Below are positions 17,705 to 26,500 of a stretch of DNA of 64,000 bases, piece after piece. Numbering within the stretch: the stretch's first letter is position 1; each line of letters starts with the position of its first letter. The notes beneath the pieces were generated by a model. It worked only from the letters and a program-made list of their open reading frames with translations. It had not been told where the DNA came from and made no database searches. This stretch comes from Nocardia rosealba (GTDB taxonomy: Bacteria; Actinomycetota; Actinomycetes; Mycobacteriales; Mycobacteriaceae): the NCBI RefSeq assembly GCF_020216065.1, contig NZ_JAIWNA010000001.1, forward strand, positions 1,271,408 through 1,335,407, written 5' to 3'. The translations under genes were made by a program, and so were the position numbers.

Positions 17705-18697
17705 ATGGTGCCGGGTGGATTGTCTGTGGAGTTGCCGTCGGCGGTCGAGGAGACGGTCCGTGCGGTGTTCGGTGCGGCGGGTGCGCGGTGGATCGACGAG
17801 TTGCCGGATGTCGTGGCCGGGTTGGCCGCGAGGTGGGGGCTCAGTGAGTTCACCGCACCGTTCGGCGGCGGAACGCACGCCTACGTGGCCGGAGTCCGAC
17901 GTGAGGACGGACGGCGGGCCGTACTGAAGGTGCCGATGGTCGACGAGGAGAACGTCGCCGAAGCGACCGCTTTGTACGCCTACGACGGTGACGGTGCGGT
18001 CCGGCTGCTCGAATTCGACCCCGGCAGCGGTGCGATGTTACTCGAATGGGCCTTCCCTGGAACAGAATTGCTCACCCAACCCGGCTTCCCGAGCCTCGAA
18101 GGACGACCGGAGAACGCGCCGAAGGTGAAGACCGCATGCGAGCTGTATCGCAGGCTGCGACGACCAGCGCCCGCCGTCCCCGATGGCTTTCCGGTCTTCC
18201 CCGCCGCGACCGACCTCATAGACGGCCTCCGCACCCGGCTCACCGACCCGGCTGTGGCGCAACACATCTCACCGTCTCTACGGACGCTGGCGGCGCGCTG
18301 GTGCGACACACTGAGCGAGCCGGACGGTCCACTGTTGATCGTCAACCGCGACACCCACCTCGGCAATATCGTTGCCGCCGAACGTGAACCGTGGCTCCTG
18401 ATCGACCCGAAACCGTGCGTGGGCGAAGCGTCCTTCGACGCGGGCTTCCTGCTGATGATCCAGGTCCAGTCCAACCCGACCTCCGAGCATGCCGACACGG
18501 TAATAGCGGCCACAGCAGCGGCACTGGACGTGGACCCCGAACGCGCCCGCGGGTGGGCCCTGGTCCGCACCGTGGAGGAACTCACCTGGGCTGTCGAGGA
18601 CGACGACCCGGAAATGCGCGATCTACACACCTCGGTCGCCCACGCCTTGGCGGAACTCACGCCCAGACGAACACCCGGTCGCGGGACAGTCTGCTGA
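17705..18697 (+). CDS. Aminoglycoside/hydroxyurea antibiotic kinase-like protein (APH(6) type)
   Basis: The 330-residue protein, from ATG 17705, resembles streptomycin 6-kinase-like phosphotransferases: an N-terminal lobe with GGGTHAYVAGV and AVLKVPM (ATP-binding lysine), a catalytic segment NRDTHLGNIV at about residue 214 and a metal-binding LIDPKPCVGEASFD at about 232. The catalytic loop has Asn-Arg where relatives usually have His-Gly before the aspartate; the Asp and the later Asn are kept. A resistance role is possible but a different small-molecule substrate is equally likely. No resistance cassette or mobile element is nearby. Confidence 0.75.
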   Translation: MVPGGLSVELPSAVEETVRAVFGAAGARWIDELPDVVAGLAARWGLSEFTAPFGGGTHAYVAGVRREDGRRAVLKVPMVDEENVAEATALYAYDGDGAVRLLEFDPGSGAMLLEWAFPGTELLTQPGFPSLEGRPENAPKVKTACELYRRLRRPAPAVPDGFPVFPAATDLIDGLRTRLTDPAVAQHISPSLRTLAARWCDTLSEPDGPLLIVNRDTHLGNIVAAEREPWLLIDPKPCVGEASFDAGFLLMIQVQSNPTSEHADTVIAATAAALDVDPERARGWALVRTVEELTWAVEDDDPEMRDLHTSVAHALAELTPRRTPGRGTVC

Positions 18698-18704
18698 CCT
18701 CTCG

Positions 18705-18754
18705 GCCACTGGATCCGCTACCGCAAGGAGCCGCTGGATCCCCTAGCGCAAGGA
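18705..18754. repeat. Tandem 25-bp repeat, two copies
   Basis: Two adjacent 25-bp units (18705-18729 and 18730-18754) share 22 bases, each containing CTGGATCC and ending GCAAGGA. They lie in the 209 bp gap between the kinase-like gene and the LysR gene; the rest of that gap shows nothing recognisable. Confidence 0.75.
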
Positions 18755-18906
18755 TGCTTACCAATCAGTGGTAATTGCGGCCCAACACGTGCTGCGCGGA
18801 CGTCGGCTCCCCGATGGCAACGGAGGCGCGACGCCGCCGCGACAAGACCGACCGCCCAGGCGTATCCGGCGAGACTGATCGACTACCCGGTACGTCACCT
18901 ACCCCC

Positions 18907-19758
18907 TCAGTGGTGCAACGCATCCAGCAGCGTCTTGACGATCGGATTCTCGCGGGCATCCTCCCGCAGCACAGCCGACACCGGAATGCGCAGCCGATGG
19001 TCGGTGAGGTCGAGGGTGAGCAGGCCCTTGGTGGGTCCTTCGTAGAGGATCGTCCAGGACTCGGGCCGGTTGAGTAGCTCCATGGTCGCTGTGTGGTCGG
19101 GAGGGATCGGAGGGCCGAAGGTGGGCCCGGTGGGGAGGTCGGCGAAGGCCGAGCGGATGAGTGTGTGCAACAACACCTGCTCCTGTTCCGGGGGGAGCAG
19201 CAGGGGGTAGGGGCTGAGTTCGGCGAGGGTGACGGCACCGCGCTCGGCGAGCGGGTGACTGCTCGAGATGGCGATCACGAGGTCCTCCACCCACAGCTGT
19301 TCCACGGCCAGACCGGGCTGCTCCACGCTCCCGCGGATCAACGCCAGATCACAGTCACCGTCGGCGACGGCGGTGATCCGCTGACGGAACGGTTTGATGA
19401 CGTATTCGATCTCGGCGTCGGGGTGCGCGGCCCGCGCGGTGGCGATCGCGGACAGCGACGGCGCCGCGAAAGACATGTTGGCGGCCAACCGAATTCGCGG
19501 CCCGGTGGTGCGCACGGCCGCCCGGATCGCCGACTCGAGACTCAGCATCTGCTTGGCCAGCGGGAGCAGCCGCAGCGTCGCTTCCGTGGGCACCACGGCC
19601 CGGGTCGTCCGTTCGAAAAGCTGGGCGCCGAGGTCGCGTTCCAGGCGCGCGATCTGGTGGCTGATGGCCGACTGGGAGATGAAGCAGCGGCTGGCCGCGC
19701 GGCTGAAACTGAGCTCCTCGCACACCGCCACGAAGTACGAAAGTTGACGTAGTTCCAC
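18907..19758 (-). CDS. LysR family transcriptional regulator
   Basis: The protein has an N-terminal winged helix-turn-helix (ELRQLSYFVAVCEELSFSRAA, here given in part, then ISQSAISHQIARLERDLG, and LFERTTRAVVPTEA) and a C-terminal periplasmic-binding-protein-like effector domain with LALIRGSV and EDLVIAISSSHPLAERG. I choose the GTG at 19758 because GGGAGG lies 7 nt upstream; an ATG 15 bp further up overlaps that site. The resulting length is 283 residues. It is divergent from the NADH dehydrogenase gene with 136 bp between, the usual arrangement for a LysR regulator and its target. Confidence 0.88.
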   Translation of the reverse strand: MELRQLSYFVAVCEELSFSRAASRCFISQSAISHQIARLERDLGAQLFERTTRAVVPTEATLRLLPLAKQMLSLESAIRAAVRTTGPRIRLAANMSFAAPSLSAIATARAAHPDAEIEYVIKPFRQRITAVADGDCDLALIRGSVEQPGLAVEQLWVEDLVIAISSSHPLAERGAVTLAELSPYPLLLPPEQEQVLLHTLIRSAFADLPTGPTFGPPIPPDHTATMELLNRPESWTILYEGPTKGLLTLDLTDHRLRIPVSAVLREDARENPIVKTLLDALHH

Positions 19759-19894
19759 CTGCTGACCTCCCATATATTAGTTATGCAGATAAGAGTCATC
19801 TTCATTATGCGCCCACGCGGGGGAAACGTTTGCGTTCCGCATCGCGTTTACTCATAGGAAAGGATTCATTACCGATCTTGGAGAGCGCGCGATC

Positions 19895-21181
19895 ATGGAA
19901 CACACCGATGTCGTCATCGTCGGCTCGGGCTTCGGCGGACTTGCCGCAGCCAAGCAGCTGGCCAAGTCGCGAATCAACTTCGTGTTGATCTCGAGCACCC
20001 CGGAGCACCTGTTCCAGCCGCTGCTGTACCAGGTGGCGACCGGCGTACTCGACTCCGACGAGATCGCCCCGCCGATCAAGAACGTACTGCGCCGCCACCC
20101 CGAGGCCGACGTCCGCCTGGGCAAGGTCACCGGCATCGACGCCGACGCCGCCGTGCTCACCTACGAGACCGCTGAGGGCACCCGCCAGATCCGCTACGGC
20201 TCCCTGATCGCGGCCACCGGCGCCAGCCAGAGCTACTTCGGCCGCGACGACTTCGCCGACAAGACCTTCTCGCTCAAGACCATCGACGACGCCGAACGGC
20301 TGCGCGACCAGATCGCCACCGTCTTCGCCAAGGCCGAGCACGCCGACGAGGCGACCAAGCGCAAGCTGCTCAGCTTCGTGGTGGTCGGTGCGGGCGCGAC
20401 CGGCGTCGAGGTGGCGGGCCAGATCAAGGAACTCGCGAAAAGGCACTTCCACCAGAAGGTTTCGGTCACCCTGGTGGAGGGCGCCGACGCGGTGCTCCCG
20501 CCGTTCGGCGGCGGCCTCTCGGAGTACGCCAAGCGTTCGCTCGAGGATAGCGGCGTGCAGGTGCTGCTCGGCACCTTCGTCACCGACATCGCCGAGGGCA
20601 AGGTGACCGTCCGTGACAAGGAGGGCATCGAGCGCGGTATCGCCGCCGAGACCGTCGTGTGGTCGGCGGGTGTGCAGGCCGGCGGCTTCGCGACGCTGCT
20701 GGCCGAGGCCACCGGCGCCGAGACCGACCGTGCGGGCCGCATCCTGATCAACCCCGACCTGACCGTCGGTGGGCACGCCGACATCTACGCCATCGGCGAC
20801 ATGACCTCGCTCAACGGCTACCCCGGCCAGTCGCCGGTGGCCATGCAGGAGGGTCGTCACGCCGCCGACATCATTCGGGGCAAGAAGGACGCGGGCACCC
20901 CCTTCGTCTACTGGGACAAGGGCAGCATGGCGGTGATCAGCCGGTTCAGCGCCGTGGTGAAGCTCAACGAGCGCATCACCTTCCGCGGCACCATCGCCTG
21001 GGCGATGTGGCTGGCCGTGCACCTGATGTATCTGGTCGGCTTCCGCAACCGCTTCGCCGCGGTGGCGTCCTGGCTGGTCGCCTTCGCCGGTACGGCCCGC
21101 CCCGGTTTCGCCGAGGCCGAGGTGCGTGAGCTCCCCGCGCCCGCCTCCGGTGAGGACAAGAAGGATCGCGTCGCGGCCTGA
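19895..21181 (+). CDS. ndh: Type II NADH dehydrogenase (NDH-2) / FAD-dependent oxidoreductase
   Basis: The 428-residue protein has an FAD-binding VIVGSGFGGLAAAKQL at residues 7-22, the LFQPLLYQVATG segment typical of NDH-2, a second dinucleotide fold VVVGAGATGVEVAG at about 163-176 for NADH, and the DIYAIGDMTS flavin motif. Near the C-terminus WLAVHLMYLVGFRNRF forms the amphipathic membrane anchor. NDH-2 transfers electrons from NADH to menaquinone without proton pumping. The nearby LysR gene may control it. A strong hairpin follows the stop codon. Confidence 0.88.
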   Translation: MEHTDVVIVGSGFGGLAAAKQLAKSRINFVLISSTPEHLFQPLLYQVATGVLDSDEIAPPIKNVLRRHPEADVRLGKVTGIDADAAVLTYETAEGTRQIRYGSLIAATGASQSYFGRDDFADKTFSLKTIDDAERLRDQIATVFAKAEHADEATKRKLLSFVVVGAGATGVEVAGQIKELAKRHFHQKVSVTLVEGADAVLPPFGGGLSEYAKRSLEDSGVQVLLGTFVTDIAEGKVTVRDKEGIERGIAAETVVWSAGVQAGGFATLLAEATGAETDRAGRILINPDLTVGGHADIYAIGDMTSLNGYPGQSPVAMQEGRHAADIIRGKKDAGTPFVYWDKGSMAVISRFSAVVKLNERITFRGTIAWAMWLAVHLMYLVGFRNRFAAVASWLVAFAGTARPGFAEAEVRELPAPASGEDKKDRVAA

Positions 21182-21190
21182 TCCGACCGC

Positions 21191-21224
21191 CGAACGGCCC
21201 GCCGGGAAACCGGCGGGCCGTTCG
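21191..21224 (+). terminator. Hairpin terminator after ndh
   Basis: A 15-bp perfect stem (CGAACGGCCCGCCGG and complement) closes a GAAA tetraloop, 9 bp after the ndh stop codon. No T tract follows. Confidence 0.8.
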
Positions 21225-21325
21225 CGTTCCGCAAGCCACGTACTGCGTGCCCGCATTCCGGATCTCACGCGAAATCCACCGTGTTCGGCCAGAAACCCGC
21301 AGGTGGGCGAACGATGGGCAGCGGG

Positions 21326-21364
21326 TCGGTGAACGCCCGGTGTGACGGGTGTCTCGTTCACCGA
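21326..21364. promoter_or_regulatory. Inverted repeat upstream of the OlsB-like gene
   Basis: TCGGTGAACG at 21326-21335 is exactly complementary to CGTTCACCGA at 21355-21364. The 10-bp arms are 19 nt apart and end 64 bp before the start codon at 21429. It could be a dimeric regulator site or an mRNA leader hairpin; the sequence alone does not decide. Confidence 0.35.
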
Positions 21365-21428
21365 ACGGGCATCGACACGACACTGACGCGTCGCCCCGAT
21401 GCCAAGTCGGGCTGGCTTCATCAAGTGC

Positions 21429-22247
21429 ATGACAATTTCGTCCGTGTTGACCGCGCCGGCGCCGGACTCCGGGGTGGGGAAGTCTCGCTACTCGCTCGTC
21501 GTCGCCTCCGACGCCGAGCATCGGGAAGCCGCGCAGCGCCTGCGCTTCCAGGTCTTCGCCGCCGAACCCGGTTTCCAGATGCCCGACAACGGTACAGGTC
21601 TGGACGCCGACCGGTTCGACGAGCACTGCGACCACCTGCTCGTGCGTGACGAGTTCACCGAACAGTTCGTCGGCTGCTACCGGATGTTGCCGCCGGACAA
21701 GGTGATCGCGGCGGGCGGGTACTACACCGCCACCGAATTCGATCTCACCCGCCTCGATCCCGAGGGCCACCGCATCGTGGAGATGGGCCGGGCGTGCGTG
21801 GTGCCCGACCACCGCAACGGCTCGGTGCTCACCCTCATGTGGGCGGGCATCCTGCACTACATCCAGCTCACCGGTTACGACTGGGTGATGGGCTGTGTGT
21901 CGGTGCCGATGCAGGACAGCCCACAGGACCCCGCCGGGGTGAACGTGCGCGGCGTGCGCGACATGCTGCTGGGCCGCCACTCCTGCGACCCGGAACGCTA
22001 TGTGGAGCCCTACAACCCGGTCGTCGTCGACGGATTGTCCCTCGACCAGCTGACCCCGCCGAGCCGCCCGAAGCTACCGCCGCTGTTACGCGGCTACCTG
22101 CGCCTGGGTGCCGAGATCTGCGGCGAACCGGCGCACGACCCCGATTTCGCGGTCGCCGACTTCGTCGCGCTGCTCGGTATGGAAACCATCAACACCCGGT
22201 ACCTGGAGCGGCTGCAGAGCGCGGCCGCCAATTTCGACGGGAAGTAA
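21429..22247 (+). CDS. OlsB-like GNAT acyltransferase (Rv3027c-like)
   Basis: The 272-residue protein, from ATG 21429 (MTISSVLTAPAP), carries the Acetyltransf_5-type fold: LRFQVFAAEPGF, DHLLVRD, VGCYRMLPPDK, EMGRACVVPDHRNGSVLTLMW (in part) and WVMGCVSVPM. This family includes OlsB, which transfers a 3-hydroxyacyl chain from acyl carrier protein to ornithine. The PlsC-like gene starts 5 bp after its stop, giving the olsB-olsA arrangement for ornithine-lipid formation. The pair is conserved as Rv3027c-Rv3026c, but I am not aware that ornithine lipid synthesis is proven for it, so the amino-acid substrate is an inference. Confidence 0.75.
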   Translation: MTISSVLTAPAPDSGVGKSRYSLVVASDAEHREAAQRLRFQVFAAEPGFQMPDNGTGLDADRFDEHCDHLLVRDEFTEQFVGCYRMLPPDKVIAAGGYYTATEFDLTRLDPEGHRIVEMGRACVVPDHRNGSVLTLMWAGILHYIQLTGYDWVMGCVSVPMQDSPQDPAGVNVRGVRDMLLGRHSCDPERYVEPYNPVVVDGLSLDQLTPPSRPKLPPLLRGYLRLGAEICGEPAHDPDFAVADFVALLGMETINTRYLERLQSAAANFDGK

Positions 22248-22252
22248 CCGCC

Positions 22253-23197
22253 ATGGTGTTCGACGCGCCGCCTGCCCCCCACTCGCACTCGTGGATGCCG
22301 TCGAGCCCCTGTGGTTCCGGCTGTATCGAACCGATCGACGAGGTCGGTACCGCCAGAATGCTGACCAGATTGGCCGGGGTGGCCGGGCTGGTGCTCGGTT
22401 TCCCGGTCCTCACGATCGCCACCCCGAAGGCGCGCCGCGAGGACATGCAACGCCGGTACGCCCGAGCGGCGTTGCGTTGCTTGGGGATGCGGCTGCGCGT
22501 CATCGACAACCGCGGAGCCGACGCCTCGGCGGCCGGGTTCGCCGATCCGGGCACGCCGATGATGGTGGTGGCCGGGCACATCGGCTGGGCCGACGTGGTC
22601 GCGCTGGCCGCTGTCCAGCCGGTGAGTTTCGTGGCACGTGCCGACATGGTCGAGTGGCCGCTGCTCGGCAAGCTGGCCCAGCTCACCCGCGTGATCCCGA
22701 TCGAGCGCGCCCGGTTGCGCGAATTGCCGGGTGTGGTCGGGCAAGTCGCGCAACGGCTGAGTGCGGGCAACCGGATCGTGGTGTTCCCCGAGGGCACCAC
22801 GTGGTGCGGCCGGGCCTACGGTTCGCTGCGCCCGGCCATGTTCCAGGCCGCCGTCGACACCGCCACCCCCGTGCAGCCGGTGCGGTTGCGCTACCTCGAC
22901 CGCGACGGAATGCCGTGCACTGTCCCGGGTTTCGTCGGTGACGACACCTTCGCCGACTCGGCGAAGCGGGTGCTGCGCAGTAAAGGCATGACCGTCGAGA
23001 TCGTGCTGGAACCGCGTGAGCACGCCGGTACCGACCGGCGTGATCTGGCGCGCCGGTGTGAGCGCGCCATTCGCGGCGCCGACCGCTCGCGCCACGGTGT
23101 GCTCGACACGGAATGGATCGAATCGGGCAATACGCGCGTGCAGGATCCCTCGGTGACACAGCAGGAGCCGGTGTCCACCGGAGCTACTGCCTGGTAA
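22253..23197 (+). CDS. 1-acyl-glycerol-3-phosphate acyltransferase-like (PlsC/OlsA-like, Rv3026c-like)
   Basis: The 314-residue protein has one N-terminal hydrophobic helix (LTRLAGVAGLVLGFPVLT) and the PlsC acyltransferase motifs: HIGWAD, a conserved H-x4-D at about residues 110-115, and FPEGTTWCG at about 178-186, which binds the phosphate or acceptor. The short leader has Cys residues (SSPCGSGC) of unknown meaning. It is membrane-associated and probably adds a second acyl chain to the product of the OlsB-like enzyme encoded 5 bp upstream. Confidence 0.8.
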   Translation: MVFDAPPAPHSHSWMPSSPCGSGCIEPIDEVGTARMLTRLAGVAGLVLGFPVLTIATPKARREDMQRRYARAALRCLGMRLRVIDNRGADASAAGFADPGTPMMVVAGHIGWADVVALAAVQPVSFVARADMVEWPLLGKLAQLTRVIPIERARLRELPGVVGQVAQRLSAGNRIVVFPEGTTWCGRAYGSLRPAMFQAAVDTATPVQPVRLRYLDRDGMPCTVPGFVGDDTFADSAKRVLRSKGMTVEIVLEPREHAGTDRRDLARRCERAIRGADRSRHGVLDTEWIESGNTRVQDPSVTQQEPVSTGATAW

Positions 23198-23213
23198 CCC
23201 TCCCGGTCTTGTT

Positions 23214-23251
23214 CCGGTAGCGGAGGTCGCGATCGCGGCCTCCGCTACCGG
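23214..23251. terminator. Long palindromic hairpin after the PlsC-like gene
   Basis: CCGGTAGCGGAGG and CCTCCGCTACCGG form a perfect 13-bp stem around a centre that is itself the palindrome CGCGATCGCG, so nearly all 38 bases can pair. It lies 17 bp after the acyltransferase stop and is the likely operon end. Confidence 0.75.
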
Positions 23252-23545
23252 TATTCGTCCTGCCGCCGAGTAGGTGCTGCCCGCAAATGTGAAAAGGGCG
23301 CTACCGCAGCGTGCGCGTGCCATGCTGCCCTGACCGCCGCGTGACCTGCGCAGCTGACCGAAGAGTCCCCTTTACCCACTTCGCCGTGAAGTGAAACCTG
23401 TGAATTGGCTATGCCATGAACTAAATGAGATATTTGCGGTACCGTCACGCAGGATTTTCCCGATACGCCGGGTGTAGACGTCGCCCGGCGGCGTGCGAGC
23501 AGTGCGAACGCATGGGTTGATCCATGGTGAAGGGAAGCGTTTCCG
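23252..23545 (+). other. Promoter-side spacer of the NRPS gene
   Basis: This 294 bp stretch between the terminator hairpin and the NRPS start shows no credible ORF. The part from about 23395 to 23460 is distinctly more AT-rich than its surroundings (for example TGAACTAAATGAGATATTTG), as expected for a promoter region, but I cannot fix a -35/-10 pair with confidence. Confidence 0.4.
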
Positions 23546-26500
23546 GTGACCGAGCAAGTTTCTGGCGTTCGTCGACCCCGCCCCGTTCGACGTGGACGAG
23601 TATCGACGTCCACCACCCTGCCCCGGCTGCTCATGGCAGCTGTCGAGCGTGCCCCCGAGGCCACCGCGCTGCGGTTCGCCGGGCGCTCGCTCACCTACAC
23701 CGAGCTGGACCAGTGGTCCTCCCGGCTGGCCCGTCTACTCATCGCCCGTGGGCTCGGCCCCGGCGACCGCATCGTCCTCGCGCTGACCCGCTCGATCGAA
23801 TCGGTGGTCGCGGTGTGGGCGGCGGCCAAGTGTGGCGTCACCTTCGTGCCGGTCGACCCGCGCTACCCGGCCGAACGCGTCGCCCACATGCTCGGCGACT
23901 CCGGCGCAGGCTTCGGCCTTGCCATGGCCGCCGATGCCGCCCGGCTCGACACCGGAATCCGCTGGCTCACCATCGACTCCACGGCCTACCAGGCCGAACT
24001 CGCCGCCGCGTCGGACGAACCCGTGTGCGCGGGGGAGCGCACCGCCAAGCTGCGTCCCGACGAGCTGGCCTACATCATCTACACCTCCGGTTCCACCGGC
24101 GTGCCCAAGGGTGTCTCGGTCACCCACACCGGTCTCGCCGGTCTGTGCGCCGAGCAGATTCGTCGTTTCGGCATCGATACCGATTCGCGCACAGTGCATT
24201 TCGCCTCGCCCAGCTTCGATGCGAGCATGCTCGAGCTGCTGCTCGCGGTGGGTGCGAGCGCCACGATGGTCATCGCGCCGCCGGATGTGTACGGCGGCGA
24301 CGAACTCACCGAACTGCTACGTACCGAACGGGTGACCCACGCCTTCATCACGCCCGCCGCGCTGGCGGGCCTCGATGCGACCGTGCTGCCCGAGCTGCGT
24401 GCGCTCGCCGTCGGCGGTGAGGCGTACCCGCCGGAGCTGATCGCGCAGTGGGCGCCGGGTCGCTCCTTCTTCAACGTCTACGGCCCGACCGAAACCACCA
24501 TCGTGTGCGCCATGAGCGACCGGCTCGACCCGGGCGATGTGGTGACGATCGGCGACACCATCCCCGGCATGAAAGCGGTGGTCCTCGACGCCCGGCTGCA
24601 CCCCGTGCCCGATCGCGTCCCCGGCGAGCTGTACCTGGCGGGTGCCGGGCTGGCCCGCTGCTACCACGACCGCGCCGGGCTCACCGCGAGCCGCTTCGTC
24701 GCCGACCCGGTGACCGGCGACAGGCTGTACCGCACCGGTGACCTGGTGCAATGGGTGCCGGTGCCCGGGGGGATGGGCCTGAAGTTCCTCGGCCGCACCG
24801 ACGCGCAGGTGAAGCTGCGGGGTTTCCGCATCGAACTGGGTGAGATCGACGCCGTGCTCTCGGCCGACGACTCGGTGCACTTCGCCGCCACGCTGATCAG
24901 GACGCTGCCCAGCGGGGTCGACGCCCTCGTCGCCTATGTGGTGCCCGCGCCCGGCGCGACCGTCGATCCGGCGGCACTGACCAGGCTCGCCGAGCAGCGG
25001 TTGCCGCAGCACGCGGTGCCGTCGGCCGTCGTGGTGCTCGACGAACTGCCACTGACTCCGGTCGGCAAACTCGACCACCGCGCCCTGCCCGACCCCGAAC
25101 TGACCACACGCGAATTCGCCGAGCCGCGAACCGACGCCGAACGCACCGTCGCCGAGGTCTTCGCCGAGCTGCTCGGTGTCGACCGGGTCGGCCGCGACGA
25201 CGACTTCTTCGCCCTCGGCGGCAACTCCCTGCTCGCCACCCGCCTGGCCGGGCGCCTGGGCGCGCTCACCGGCGTCAGGGTGCCCGCGCGCACCGTGTTC
25301 GAGCACGCGAGCGTCGCCGCGTTGGCGACCGCGCTGGCCGGTCTGGTTGCCGAGACCCGCGTGCCGTTGACCCGCCGCGAACGCGGTGCGCGGATTCCGC
25401 TGTCGCTGGCCCAGCAGCGCATGTGGTTCATGGCCCGCCTCGACGCCGACGCGAGCACCTACAACATTCCGGTCGCGCTTCGCCTGTCCGGTCCGCTCGA
25501 CACCGCCGCCCTCACCGCCGCCCTCGACGATGTGCTCGAACGGCACGAGGTGCTGCGCACCGTGTACCCCGAACACGACGGCCAGGGCTACCAGCAGGTC
25601 CTCCCGGTGGCTGCGGCCGGTCTCGAGGTGGCGGTGACTGCGATCGAGGAGCCCGACCTGCGCGGCGAGCTCGCCAGGCTCACCTTTGGCGGGTTCGACG
25701 TGTGCGCGCGGGTTCCCGTGCGCGCCACTGTCTTCCAGCTCTCGGCGACCGAGCATGTCCTCGCCGTGGTGGTACACCACATCGCCACGGACGGTTTCTC
25801 CCTCGGCCCGCTCACCCGCGACCTGATGGCGGCCTATATCGCCCGCACCGAGGGGCACGCCCCCGCCTGGTCGCCGCTGCCGGTGCAGTACGCCGACTAC
25901 ACCCTGTGGCAGCACGAACTGCTCGGCGCCGCAGACGATCCCGCCTCGTTGCTGGCCCGCCAGCTCGACTTCTGGCGCACCGCGCTGGCGGGCGCGCCCG
26001 CCCTGCTCGAGCTGCCGACCGACCGTCCGCGCCCACCGGTCGCGAGCACCAGGGGAGCCGCGCACCACTTCGCCCTCGACGCGGGCCTGCATCGGGCGCT
26101 GGAAGCCCTTGCCCGCGAACACAATGCCTCGCTGTTCATGGTGGTGCGCACGGCGCTGGCGGTACTGCTGGCCCGAATGGCGGGCACCGACGACGTCACC
26201 CTCGGCGCCCCGGTCGCCGGTCGTGGTGAGCCCGAACTCGACGATCTTGTCGGCATGTTCGTCAACACCGTCGTGCTGCGCACCCGGATCGCGGCGGGGG
26301 AACCCTTCGCCGCCCTGCTCGACCGGGTCCGGGAGAGCGACCTCGCGGCCTTCGGGCACGCCGACGTGCCGTTCGAACGTCTTGTCGCCGAACTGGATCC
26401 GCCGCGCACCCAGGCGCATCATCCGCTGTACCAGGTGGCGTTGTCGTTCCAGAACTTCGGCGCCGCGCGCCTGGAACTGCCCGAGTTGAGTGTGGCGGCA

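Noticed and set aside
17705..18697. Acquired antibiotic-resistance gene
   Set aside because: The protein is only kinase-like with an altered catalytic loop, and there is no integron, transposon or composition change around it, so resistance was not asserted.
19805..21430. A 541-codon minus-strand frame antisense to ndh
   Set aside because: No recognisable motif; the opposite strand encodes a complete NDH-2 with two dinucleotide-binding folds.
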